From UBA7683 sp964643895 (lineage in GTDB: Bacteria > Patescibacteriota > Saccharimonadia > Saccharimonadales > UBA7683): a stretch of 13,171 nucleotides of DNA. Below the pieces are notes generated by a model. The model was given only the letters and a program-made list of their open reading frames with translations, was not told the DNA's origin and searched no databases. The stretch covers positions 1 through 13,171 of the forward strand of contig CAZXUE010000023.1 of the NCBI GenBank assembly GCA_964643895.1. Direction: 5' to 3'. A program made the position numbers and the translations under genes. Numbering within the stretch: the first letter of the stretch is position 1; each line of letters begins with the position of its first letter. Of the stretch, positions 6,637 through 13,171 are shown piece after piece.

Positions 6637-7800
6637 ATGAAAATACTTGCGATTGAGACGAGTTGTGATGAGACTTCGGTTGCTGTGGTAGAAGATGGCA
6701 AGCGAGTGCTCTCTCTTGTTGTGAACTCGCAGATTGATCTGCACAAGGCTTTTGGCGGTGTGGTGCCAGAGGTGGCAGCCCGGAGTCATATTGAGGTGAT
6801 GCTTCCAGTGGTACAACAGGCCCTTGATGACGCTCGTGCAACCTGGGATGACATTGATGCCATTGCGGTTACACAGGGGCCGGGCTTGCTAGGGTCGCTT
6901 CTTATCGGAGTGCTAACGGCCCGAACACTGGCTTGGAGTCTTAATAAGCCTCTCTACCCTATTCATCACATTCTTGGCCACGTATACGCTAACTGGTTCA
7001 CTGTAGGGCCATCATACACCACCCCTTATCCGATAGAGCAACCGGAATTTCCAATCCTAGCCCTAATTGTCAGCGGTGGTCACACGCAACTGATGTATGC
7101 TACAAATCACAAAGATTGGCGTGTGATTGGCCGCACTACTGATGATGCTGCTGGTGAGGCGTTCGATAAAGCTGCGAAAGTACTCGGCCTCCCCTACCCT
7201 GGTGGCGTGAGCCTCTCTAAGTTGGCTCAGAGCGGTGACGCCGGGGTTTATCACTTGCCGACCCCTAAAGTTTCGTCAATAGACCCAGGGCTGGTAGATC
7301 TTAGATCCCAATCGTCAGGGCTTAGAGAAAATATCGGGGACCCAACTTCTTTATCTAAGAACCAAGATTTAAGAACTGAGGCCTCCTACAACTTCAGCTT
7401 CTCCGGCCTTAAAACAGCGCTTCTAAGGGCTGTCCAAAAAGAATGTGATAAATCACACGACTTTCCCTCATTTGAGCTCTCTGCCCTACTCTCTGAGCCT
7501 CAGAGAGCTAATTTTGAAGCTAGTTTTGAGGCTACAGCCATCAACTACCTGGTTTCTAGAACCAACGCCGCTTTTGAAGAGTTTCAGCCCAAAACCGTTA
7601 TCATTGGTGGCGGCGTTGCTGCCTCTCTCCCCCTTCGCAGGGCACTTTCCGCCTCTCTCCCCCTAGAAATCAAGTACGCACCTCAAATCCTCTGCACTGA
7701 TAATGCCGCCATGATTGGCGCAAGAGCGTATTTTCAATCAAAAAACGAAGACCCGGTAGATCCCCGCCATCTAGAAACCAAGCCCACCTGGCCGCTGTAA
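6637..7800 (+). CDS. tsaD: tRNA N6-adenosine threonylcarbamoyltransferase TsaD
   Basis: TsaD transfers the threonylcarbamoyl group from threonylcarbamoyl-AMP to A37 of ANN-decoding tRNAs, with TsaB and TsaE partners in bacteria. The 387-residue protein starts with the ASKHA phosphate motif AIETSCDETSVAVV (5-18), followed by VPEVAARSH (43-51). It has the metal-binding H111-x3-H115 (HHILGH), SGGHTQL (146-152), DDAAGEAFDKAAKVLGLPYPGG (169-190, read in parts), FSFSGLKTA (253-261), GGGVAAS (324-330) and CTDNAAMIG (353-361), whose aspartate binds metal. It is longer than the usual 335-345 residues, mainly through a polar insert at about 211-250 before FSFSGLK and a smaller one at 124-138. The ATG is placed 7 nt after a TATACT -10. 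Its 3' end overlaps the convergent downstream gene by 30 bp. Confidence 0.97.
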   Translation: MKILAIETSCDETSVAVVEDGKRVLSLVVNSQIDLHKAFGGVVPEVAARSHIEVMLPVVQQALDDARATWDDIDAIAVTQGPGLLGSLLIGVLTARTLAWSLNKPLYPIHHILGHVYANWFTVGPSYTTPYPIEQPEFPILALIVSGGHTQLMYATNHKDWRVIGRTTDDAAGEAFDKAAKVLGLPYPGGVSLSKLAQSGDAGVYHLPTPKVSSIDPGLVDLRSQSSGLRENIGDPTSLSKNQDLRTEASYNFSFSGLKTALLRAVQKECDKSHDFPSFELSALLSEPQRANFEASFEATAINYLVSRTNAAFEEFQPKTVIIGGGVAASLPLRRALSASLPLEIKYAPQILCTDNAAMIGARAYFQSKNEDPVDPRHLETKPTWPL

Positions 7801-8448
7801 GTAGCTACTGCGCAGTTTCTTGTGCCGACCAGTTAAATAGCCGAGCTGTCCTGACCGCGCGGCATGTAAATTTATTACAGGGTGGTGCGCAAAAATAATC
7901 GCATCACCTTCGGTAACTTCAACGCTCGATCTTGGAACTCGACCAGCGCTAATCTCCTGACTCAAAGAACTTCCAAAGCCGATGAATGCATTAAACTCAT
8001 CAAACTGGAAACCACCGTCCTCACCGTAAAATGTCTCTGGCAATCGTTCGGCCAAGAATGTTCTTTTTCCGCTAGTACAAATGCTTATCTGTGCGATTGC
8101 TGAAAGCCAATTTTTTATGGTCGAATCAACGTGGGTGGAAATGCCACTTTGTCTATGAAGGTCGAGAAAGCCCAAGTTTGTACGCTTGTCATACAATTCA
8201 TATCCGCGATACCCCACTGCGGTCCACCTGCTTCGAACATATTCGTCAGCACCTGCGAGGCCGCTAACTTCGTTGTACAAGCGTGCAGTATTCACCGCAT
8301 CACTTTGTCTAGATCCATCAATCAATGATTTCATTAAGCTACCAGTGACAAGCCCTCTAATGACTATCAAATCAATCTGCGGCTCCTGTGATCGTTCTAC
8401 AGCTTCTACAATACTCTCGGGGCCGCTCAACTCGACTACACGGTTCAT
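7771..8448 (-). CDS. Unknown protein, possibly an Fe(II)/2-oxoglutarate oxygenase-like fold
   Basis: A 225-residue soluble protein. The only suggestive pattern is that of the double-stranded beta-helix oxygenases. There is an H-x-D (H106, D108 in STHVDST), and about 75 residues later a strand with GDAIIFAHHP (181-190). This is followed by H195 in NLHAARSG and downstream basic residues (R198, R208, R213) that could bind a co-substrate carboxylate. This order matches the His-x-Asp...His facial triad, but overall similarity is not recognisable by eye. Cysteine-poor, no signal peptide or membrane segment. It is read from a near-consensus promoter immediately upstream, so it is probably well expressed. 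It overlaps the end of tsaD by 30 bp tail to tail and is divergent from valS. The alternative is simply a protein of unknown function. Confidence 0.7.
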   Translation of the reverse strand: MNRVVELSGPESIVEAVERSQEPQIDLIVIRGLVTGSLMKSLIDGSRQSDAVNTARLYNEVSGLAGADEYVRSRWTAVGYRGYELYDKRTNLGFLDLHRQSGISTHVDSTIKNWLSAIAQISICTSGKRTFLAERLPETFYGEDGGFQFDEFNAFIGFGSSLSQEISAGRVPRSSVEVTEGDAIIFAHHPVINLHAARSGQLGYLTGRHKKLRSSYLQRPGGLGF

Positions 8449-8454
8449 GACATC

Positions 8455-8483
8455 ATTATAGCAAAACTCAAGTATTTTGTCAA
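8455..8483 (-). promoter_or_regulatory. Consensus sigma70 promoter of the 7771-8448 gene (leaderless geometry)
   Basis: TTGACA (8483-8478), 17 nt, TATAAT (8460-8455): both hexamers and the spacing are exact consensus. ATG 8448 follows after 6 nt. It stands back to back with the valS promoter; only one base separates the two -35 boxes. Confidence 0.85.
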
Positions 8484-8484
8484 G

Positions 8485-8513
8485 TTGTTATAGAGGTAGA
8501 AGGTTGGTATACT
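8485..8513 (+). promoter_or_regulatory. Distal promoter of valS
   Basis: TTGTTA (8485-8490), 17 nt, TATACT (8508-8513) preceded by TGG as an extended -10. The start would be near 8520, giving valS a leader of about 150 nt, unlike its neighbours. The leader contains an 18-codon ORF (8523-8579) and a small stem around TAGG/CCTA. Confidence 0.6.
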
Positions 8514-8522
8514 TGAGGTAAT

Positions 8523-8579
8523 ATGTGTGCAGATATAAAGCAGTTACATCTGGGAACGGTGCGTGGTAGGGTGGCCTAG
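8523..8579 (+). CDS. Possible 18-residue leader peptide ahead of valS
   Basis: ATG at 8523, stop TAG at 8577-8579. It begins 9 nt after a good -10 box, at the predicted 5' end of the valS transcript. The peptide (MCADIKQLHLGTVRGRVA) holds two Val codons near its end, just where a small hairpin (TAGG-GTGG-CCTA) overlaps the stop codon. This would suit a translation-sensing leader, but valine codons are not strikingly enriched and no terminator follows. Whether it is translated is inference. Confidence 0.25.
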   Translation: MCADIKQLHLGTVRGRVA

Positions 8580-8587
8580 CCAAAAAG

Positions 8588-8617
8588 TTAAGAATCCTTT
8601 CATTTTTAGAATATAAA
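8588..8617 (+). promoter_or_regulatory. Possible proximal promoter of valS with an 11-codon ORF
   Basis: TTAAGA (8588-8593), 18 nt, TATAAA (8612-8617). Six nt later an ATG (8624) opens an 11-codon frame ending at 8659, 12 nt before the valS ATG. The geometry copies the leaderless pattern of other genes here, so valS might be translated by re-initiation after this mini-ORF. Confidence 0.3.
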
Positions 8618-8671
8618 TTTCACATGAACGCAAATATTAAATCATTCTTAAATATCTGAAAGAAATAGCTC

Positions 8672-11388
8672 ATGAATTTACCAAAAATATACGAACCAAA
8701 CCAGTACGAAGCTGATATTTATGCCCTGTGGGAGCAGAGCGGTGCTTTTCGACCGAAAGGGGAGGGCATTCCTTACAGTATTGTCATGCCACCGCCAAAT
8801 GCCAATGGTAACTTGCATTTAGGGCATGCCCTTGGTAACGCTATACAAGACGGTCTTATCCGCTACCACCGCATGAAAGGGGAGAGGGTAGTATACGTTC
8901 CCGGAACAGATCATGCTGGATTTGAAACCTGGGTGGTCTATGAACGCCAGCTTGAGAAAGAGGGCAAGAGCCGTTTTGATTTCACTCGTGATGAGCTCTA
9001 CCAGCAAACCTGGGATTTTGTTGCCAAAAACAGGGGTAATATGGAAATCCAGTTGCGTGAACTTGGGGCCAGTTGCGATTGGAGTAAGCTAGTCTTCACT
9101 CTGGATGATGCGGTGGTTAATACTGCCTACAAAACCTTCAAAAAAATGTGGGACGACAAGCTTATTTACAGAGGTGAACGCATCGTAAACTACTGTACTA
9201 CACATGGAACGAGTTTTGCGGATATCGAGGTGGTGTTTAAGAACGAAAAGTCGTATCTTTGGACTATTGCATTCCCGCTTGCGGATGGCTCTGATCTGAT
9301 AGAAATCGCCACCACTCGGCCAGAAACAATGGTAGGTGATGTAGCAGTGGCGGTAAATCCTGAGGATGAGCGCTACAAACGCTTTATTGGTAAAGAGATC
9401 GCGTTGCCGCTAACTGAACGAACTATCCCGATCATTGCTGATGAAATGGTAGATACCGAGTTTGGCACCGGCGCCGTGAAGATTACGCCAGCCCATGATC
9501 CAAACGACTTTGATGTGGTGGAGCGGCACCCCGAGCTCCCACGCTTTAGCGTAATTGGCATAGACGGCTTAATGAACCAAAATGCGCCAGAAAAGTATCG
9601 TGATATGACGGTGCTTGAAGCGCGTGAGGCCATTCTGGCTGATCTGAAACAGCTCAATCTACTCACCGAGGCAAAAGAATACGAACATAGCGTCGGACAT
9701 TGTTATAAATGCGACACACCTATTCAGCCGCTTCTCAAAGACCAATGGTTTATTTCAGTAGCACCGTTAGCCGAGCGGGCAATTGCAGCAATCGAGGCTG
9801 GCGATGTAACCTTTCATCCAGAAAATAAAGGGAGAGTATTGGTCAATTACCTCAAGAATTTAAAGGATTGGAACATTTCGCGGCAAATTCCGTGGGGCAT
9901 TCCAATCCCAGCCTTTCAAAATATTGATGATCCCGAGGATTGGATTTTTGACGAGCGAGTAGGGGAGGAGAGCATTACGAAAGGTGGCAAGACATACCAG
10001 CGTGATCCCGACACCTTCGATACCTGGTTCTCATCTGGGCAGTGGCCGTTTATCACCACCAAATATCACGATAGCGGCGAGCTTGCTGAATTCTTCCCGA
10101 ATGCTGTGATGGAAACTGGCCACGACATCTTATTCCCGTGGGTATCGCGCATGATTATGCTCAGCTTGTACGGCGAAGATCGGGTACCGTTTAAAGATGT
10201 TTACCTCCATGGCTTGGTGCTCGACCCTCATGGTCAGAAAATGAGTAAAAGCAAAGGAAACGTGGTTAACCCGCAGGAGATTATGCAAGAGTTCGGTTCA
10301 GATGCACTCCGGATGGGGTTGATTACCTCGCGTTCCGCGGGCCAGAACCANNNNNNNNNNNNNNNNNNNNNNNNNNNNNNNNNNNNNNNNNNNNNNNNNN
10401 NNNNNNNNNNNNNNNNNNNNNNNNNNNNNNNNNNNNNNNNNNNNNNNNNNGTTCAGATGCACTCCGGATGGGGTTGATTACCTCGCGTTCCGCGGGCCAG
10501 AACCAAGCCTTTGGCCGTGATAAAGTGATCGCCGGCCGTAATTTTGCCAACAAACTCTGGAACATGGCTAGATTTGTGGAGCAAGCAGCAGATGACCAAC
10601 GAACCGCAACCAACAAACCTCGGCCCTCAACCCCCGCTGACCACTGGGTCGTCCGTGAACTTGACGCTGCCGTCAATCAAGTAGCTGAATTGCTGGAAGA
10701 ATACCGCTTCGCTGAGGCTTTTGAGACCGTCTACCACACCGTTTGGGACAAAATGGCTGATTGGTACCTCGAAGCCTCAAAAACCGCTCTCAACGCCTCT
10801 GTGATGATCTGGGCGCTTGAAACATGTTTAAAGATTGCTCATCCGTTTGCACCATTCGTTACCGAAACCATTTGGCAGACCCTCGACTTAGTAGGTACCG
10901 ATGAAACACTTCTCATCAGCACAGCTTGGCCAGAACGGGCTGAATACGATCCAGCTGCCGCCCAACAATTCGAGCAGTTACAGAGCATTATTACCGAAAC
11001 CCGGGAAGTTCTTAGTATTGTTGGCTCAACCGATATAGCTTTACTTACCAACAGTAGTCAGCTCGTATTAGAAAATGCCGAGCTGATCCGCAAAATGACC
11101 AAAGTCGGGTATATTCAAACAACAGATGAAGAAGGCGGCTTACGGCTTACCTCTACCCACGAACATGTCTGGCTCGACCTCGACCAAGAACAAATCCAAA
11201 CCTACAAAGAAACCCTCGAGAAGAAGCTAACCGAGGTAGATCGAACCATTGAGGCGCTTGAAAAGCGTCTTAGTAACGAAAGCTACGTCAAAAACGCCCC
11301 TGAAGCCCTCGTAATTGAAAGCAGAGAAGAGCTAAAAACTAAAAACACCCAAGCCGAACACCTTCGCCACCAGTTAAAACATTTGTAG
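8672..11388 (+). CDS. valS: Valyl-tRNA synthetase (gene interrupted by an artefactual N gap)
   Basis: Class I synthetase that charges tRNA-Val and edits misactivated threonine. The frame runs from ATG 8672 into a 100-N gap (10351-10450) and continues after it in another register. Bases 10296-10350 and 10451-10505 are identical, and removing one copy with the Ns rejoins the frame, giving 853 residues, normal for ValRS. HIGH is HLGH (49-52) in PPPNANGNLHLGHALGNA. The CP1 editing domain shows TTRPETMVGD (from about 213) and TPAHDPNDF (about 270). DTFDTWFSSGQWPF (about 447) and GHDILFPW (about 482) precede KMSKS (523-527). Then come the anticodon-binding helices (NFANKLWNMARF) and the C-terminal coiled coil containing VKNAPEALVIESREELK. 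No SD is clear; the leader is long. It is probably a monocistronic gene. Confidence 0.96.
10296..10505. other. Scaffold gap with duplicated flanks inside valS
   Basis: The 55 bp at 10296-10350 are repeated exactly at 10451-10505, on either side of 100 Ns (10351-10450). This is what results when two overlapping contig ends were scaffolded without merging. The true distance is an overlap of 55 bp and not a gap; collapsing it removes 155 positions and restores the valS reading frame. Confidence 0.93.
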
Positions 11389-11531
11389 TACGGAGCTGTT
11401 GGATAGTCGTTCTAATTACGAATAAAGGTAAGCGACTATAGGAGACTTTGCTGTAGGTGGTTCATAATATTAACGCCTCCGAAGCAAAAGAAGCGTTAAA
11501 TCGTGAGCGAGAGCACAAACAGGTGTTTCTA
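11389..11531. other. Spacer after valS with two short inverted repeats
   Basis: No gene is supported. A 7-bp inverted repeat ATAGTCG / CGACTAT lies at about 11404-11447 and another, TTAACGC (11470-11476) / GCGTTAA (11493-11499), follows. The second could end transcription of valS or of the convergent gene, but neither strand has a T-run after it. Confidence 0.35.
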
Positions 11532-11804
11532 CTAGTTGGCGTCTGGGTTTCTTGTCCAGTCGTTGTCAGCTTGCGCTGCATCTTGTTCTCTGGCGGCTTG
11601 TACAATATTTGCTGCTAGCTGCTTGGCTCTAAATAATTCTGTGCCATCACTTCTGCGCCGTTCTCGCGCTTCATCATTTAGCTCTGCAAGTACGGCTCGA
11701 TCCTCTGCTGAAAGATCTTCGCCTGCCCACTCAGCAAGAGTTTCCTCTTCTTGAGTGTGAATTTTATTCAGTTCCGCAGAGTTTGGTTGTGTTGTAGTTT
11801 CCAT
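11532..11804 (-). CDS. Small charged protein of unknown function
   Basis: A 90-residue hydrophilic protein, not recognised. It is acidic in the first half (EEETLAEWAGEDLSAEDRAVLAELNDE) and then rich in Arg/Ala/Gln (ARERRRSDG, KQLAANIVQAAREQDAAQ). It is probably almost entirely helical, with a disordered polar C-terminus ending in asparagine and aspartate. No cysteine, signal peptide or membrane segment. ATG 11804 is chosen because the promoter -10 is at 11845-11840, so a longer frame from 11849 would begin upstream of transcription. Unlike most genes here it has a leader of about 29 nt with an SD-like GGGAAG placed 5 nt before the ATG. It is convergent with valS. The size and charge would fit a nucleic-acid-associated or regulatory protein, but that is speculation. 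Confidence 0.65.
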   Translation of the reverse strand: METTTQPNSAELNKIHTQEEETLAEWAGEDLSAEDRAVLAELNDEARERRRSDGTELFRAKQLAANIVQAAREQDAAQADNDWTRNPDAN

Positions 11805-11839
11805 TTTTACTTCCCTTTTGTTTTTAAGATTACCACTGC

Positions 11840-11868
11840 ATACTAGCACAAAAAGAAATATTTGTCAA
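11840..11868 (-). promoter_or_regulatory. Strong sigma70 promoter of the 11532-11804 gene
   Basis: TTGACA (11868-11863), 17 nt, TAGTAT (11845-11840) with TGC as an extended -10. Transcription would start near 11833. A weaker upstream pair, TTGACA (11910-11905) with TGTAGT (11887-11882), may be a second promoter. Confidence 0.7.
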
Positions 11869-11889
11869 TAGTACAGTTCAAACTACAAA

Positions 11890-12061
11890 CAAACACATCT
11901 TGTGTGTCAACTTAATCCTAATCGAAAGACATAGTTTATTTGCCGAGGGTTTGCTAGACCCCCTTACCTCGAACGTGATGGCGGGGTGTGATTTTGTGTT
12001 TCGGGTTTTACAAGCGTAACAACTTGTGTCTGCTGAGGTTGCAAGTGTCTTGCTGGGCTGA
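11890..12061. other. Gene-free stretch with several small hairpins
   Basis: No coding frame is convincing on either strand. Small hairpins are visible: ACACA-TCT-TGTGT, GGGTTT-GCT-AGACCC and GCAAG-TGT-CTTGC. They could belong to an untranslated RNA, but no promoter and terminator pair frames them clearly. Confidence 0.35.
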
Positions 12062-12089
12062 AATTTAAATAGCGCTGGCTACCAGCGTT
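12062..12089 (-). terminator. Terminator-like hairpin at the end of the 12089-12541 gene
   Basis: On the reverse strand AACGCTGG pairs with CCAGCGCT (8 bp with one G-U, loop TAG) directly after the stop codon, followed by ATTTAAATTT. The GC-rich core and tight loop are typical; the T-run is interrupted. Confidence 0.5.
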
Positions 12090-12541
12090 TACTGAGGGAT
12101 GTCGAGTTCTAGATCATCGGCAAGGCAACGCATAAGAGCGACCGTATCACCAAGTTGGGCGCGTGTTTTCGCCTCTTCAACTGAAGCGGCGTGCATACCA
12201 AGGGGCGCGGTGTGAGCCCCTACTCTATTCGCAACTTTTGTTTGACCTTCTAATACAGCACCTAGCTTTTCAATATGCGATTGGAGGCCCTCCACTACTG
12301 AAACTGGTCGGCTAAAATCAAACCCAAACATTAACTCTAACTCAACTAGATGATCTAATCGTGCGGCAATCACCTCATGGGCCCCATTTGCTACAAGAAG
12401 CCCAACTGTATCTGAAGCATCTTTTCGTTCGGCGACTTCAGCATCAACATCGAATAATTGTTGCTCAAGCGTTTGGCGTGTTTCGATAACCCATCTTTCA
12501 ATAGGTGACAACGGCTGCGCCGATCTTTCAGGATCAATCAT
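12089..12541 (-). CDS. Unknown helical protein, left arm of the duplicated cassette
   Basis: A 150-residue soluble protein, not recognised, largely helical. The part RWVIETRQTLEQQLFDVDAEV (read in two pieces, from about residue 16) suggests a coiled coil. A hydrophobic helix follows at about 45-75 (VGLLVANGAHEVIAARLDHLVELEL). The C-terminus is acidic (ADDLELDIPQ). There is no signal peptide in this form. An upstream extension to 12622 would pass through the promoter and is not used; ATG 12541 lies 6 nt after the extended -10 TATTGT. The same promoter and the codons ATG ATT followed by GA recur at 12734-12727, so a second, mostly missing copy of this gene probably exists in the N gap. Divergent from a + strand gene in both units, which suggests a two-gene module; function unknown. 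Confidence 0.65.
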   Translation of the reverse strand: MIDPERSAQPLSPIERWVIETRQTLEQQLFDVDAEVAERKDASDTVGLLVANGAHEVIAARLDHLVELELMFGFDFSRPVSVVEGLQSHIEKLGAVLEGQTKVANRVGAHTAPLGMHAASVEEAKTRAQLGDTVALMRCLADDLELDIPQ

Positions 12542-12716
12542 ACTTTTACAATAACACAAAATTACGTAAATGTACAGTGTAACTTGTAGACACGACGAAG
12601 AACGGTTCGAACTTATTGACAATCATATAGTTCTTATGTTATAATTAAAATTATGAACACTGCAAGCCGCAAAATTCAAATGAAAAACGGATTTGCGAAG
12701 CGAAGAAAGATAATCC
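12534..12716. repeat. Bidirectional-promoter cassette, unit A
   Basis: Unit A of a direct repeat, about 84% identical by eye to unit B (12727-12910) over the promoter region. It contains a leftward promoter (TGTACA 12576-12571, 17 nt, TATTGT 12553-12548, ATG 12541) and a rightward promoter (TTGACA 12616-12621, 18 nt, TGT then TATAAT 12640-12645, ATG 12653). Both start codons have leaderless spacing, and 111 bp separate them. Confidence 0.85.
12653..12716 (+). pseudogene. Truncated and probably frameshifted copy of the right-arm gene (unit A)
   Basis: From ATG 12653 only 21 codons are available before the Ns. The DNA is homologous to the start of the 12845-13165 gene, sharing ATGAACACTG and TTTGCGAAGCGAAG. 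It is one base shorter between these, so the same DNA is read in another frame (FAKRRKII). Read in the frame of the intact copy it would give CEAKKDNP, nearly identical to CEAKRDNP there. This points to a one-base loss, real or an assembly error near a contig end. Confidence 0.45.
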
Positions 12717-12726
12717 NNNNNNNNNN
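12717..12726. other. 10-N scaffold gap between the two cassette units
   Basis: The left contig stops inside the rightward gene of unit A; the right contig starts at the first codons of a leftward gene of unit B. The body of both genes is missing, so the real gap is probably several hundred bases rather than ten. The repeat itself probably broke the assembly. Confidence 0.7.
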
Positions 12727-12910
12727 TCAATCATATTATTACAATAACACAAAACAATGTAAATGTACAGCATAACTTGTAGAAGAGACGAAGGACGACC
12801 CGAATAATTGACAACTATATAGCTATTATGTTATAATTAAAATTATGAACACTGGCGGATCTCAAGTTGCAATTGAAACAGGGGTTTGCGAAGCGAAGAG
12901 AGATAACCCT
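12727..12910. repeat. Bidirectional-promoter cassette, unit B
   Basis: Copy of unit A. Leftward promoter: TGTACA 12769-12764, 17 nt, TATTGT 12746-12741, 6 nt, ATG 12734 (only ATG ATT GA remains before the Ns). Rightward promoter: TTGACA 12808-12813, 18 nt, TGT then TATAAT 12832-12837, 7 nt, ATG 12845. All four hexamers, their spacings and both start distances match unit A, while the bases between them have diverged. Confidence 0.85.
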
Positions 12911-13165
12911 AGCTGTAGCTCCTGCGTACGTCTGGCGAGGGCTGTTATAGCGGCAGAACTTGAGGAGGCTGGACTATCAACACGTAGTGCGGCTTCACGA
13001 GCGGGAGCCTTACTTTCTCAAGTAGAGGCCGTTGTTGATACGCGATTTCCGGCAAGTACGGTAGTATCTGACGAATTCCCAGGGCAAATAGGTTGCAGCT
13101 TCAGAAGGTCTCGCGTACAAGACACAGCTGTAGAAATAGTTAGATCAGCACTTGATACTAGTTGA
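12845..13165 (+). CDS. Unknown small protein, right arm of the duplicated cassette (unit B)
   Basis: A complete 106-residue protein, not recognised. The N-terminal 30 residues hold three cysteines (C15, C24, C27, the last two as CSSC) that could form a metal site with C84, but this is only a pattern. A helix follows at about 28-44 (RLARAVIAAELEEAGLS), then a Ser/Ala-rich stretch, a likely beta segment (VVDTRFPASTVVSDEF) and a basic patch (SFRRSRVQD) before a final helix. There is no signal peptide or membrane segment. It is read from a near-consensus extended -10 promoter whose -10 is 7 nt before the ATG, with no SD. The unit A copy appears frameshifted. It ends 6 bp before the window edge, so what follows is unknown. 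Confidence 0.6.
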   Translation: MNTGGSQVAIETGVCEAKRDNPSCSSCVRLARAVIAAELEEAGLSTRSAASRAGALLSQVEAVVDTRFPASTVVSDEFPGQIGCSFRRSRVQDTAVEIVRSALDTS

Positions 13166-13171
13166 AAACCT

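Noticed and set aside
6593..6841. N-terminal extension of the 6002-6592 gene to a start at 6841
   Set aside because: It lies entirely antisense to the conserved tsaD start and its promoter; its sequence (His/Gln/Ser-rich) looks like a shadow translation.
8515..8580. T-box riboswitch in the valS leader, suggested by AGGGTGG
   Set aside because: The T-box sequence continues with ACCGCG in real examples and this one does not; TGGC would not match the usual ACCA end of tRNA-Val, and no antiterminator/terminator pair is visible.
11452..11626. Open frame from GTG 11457 with a protein-like beginning (HNINASEAKEALNRERE)
   Set aside because: No promoter or SD, and most of it runs antisense to the 11532-11804 gene; it is probably a chance frame.
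11805..11849. Longer start of the 11532 gene at 11849
   Set aside because: It begins upstream of the promoter -10 box (11845-11840) and lacks its own SD, while ATG 11804 has one.
12542..12622. Extension of the 12089 gene upstream to 12622
   Set aside because: It passes through the conserved bidirectional promoter and is not maintained in unit B.

Overview
This window looks like a piece of a Patescibacteria (CPR) genome, most likely a Saccharibacteria-type one, from a metagenome assembly. The clade call is inference. It rests on a Mur ligase lacking its first domain, short mostly single genes, many small proteins without recognisable homologues, and start codons that generally lack a Shine-Dalgarno sequence. 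The standard code with UGA as stop fits every gene. Two runs of N show that the sequence is scaffolded.

Layout: a CorA-family divalent-cation transporter runs off the left edge (- strand), preceded by a PlsC-like acyltransferase (-). Next is tRNA-Ser(CGA) (+), followed by tandem copies of its own 3' end, each with an intrinsic terminator. Then come a small unknown protein (+), a membrane-anchored metallophosphoesterase (-), a HIT-family protein (+), a MurE-like Mur ligase (-), an unknown protein (-) divergent from tsaD (+), a possible Fe(II)/2-oxoglutarate oxygenase-like protein (-), and valS (+), which carries a 100-N gap. The right end holds three complete small unknown genes and a repeated cassette with a bidirectional promoter, broken by a 10-N gap.

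Recognisable functions are housekeeping: magnesium uptake, phospholipid acylation, peptidoglycan precursor synthesis, t6A tRNA modification, valyl-tRNA synthesis and a serine tRNA. Genes are mostly single transcription units arranged as divergent or convergent pairs, not operons. Ten start codons, one of them opening a fragment cut off by the N gap, lie only 6-8 nt downstream of a sigma70-type -10 hexamer. This predicts leaderless mRNAs as the default here. The clearest exceptions are the 11532-11804 gene, which has a leader and an SD-like sequence, and valS, which has a long leader with two tiny ORFs.

The most novel material is the duplicated bidirectional-promoter cassette at 12534-12910, the tRNA-tail repeats at 1774-2020, and the pervasive leaderless promoter geometry. 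The valS gap is an assembly artefact: both flanks carry the same 55 bp, and collapsing them restores an intact gene of 853 codons.
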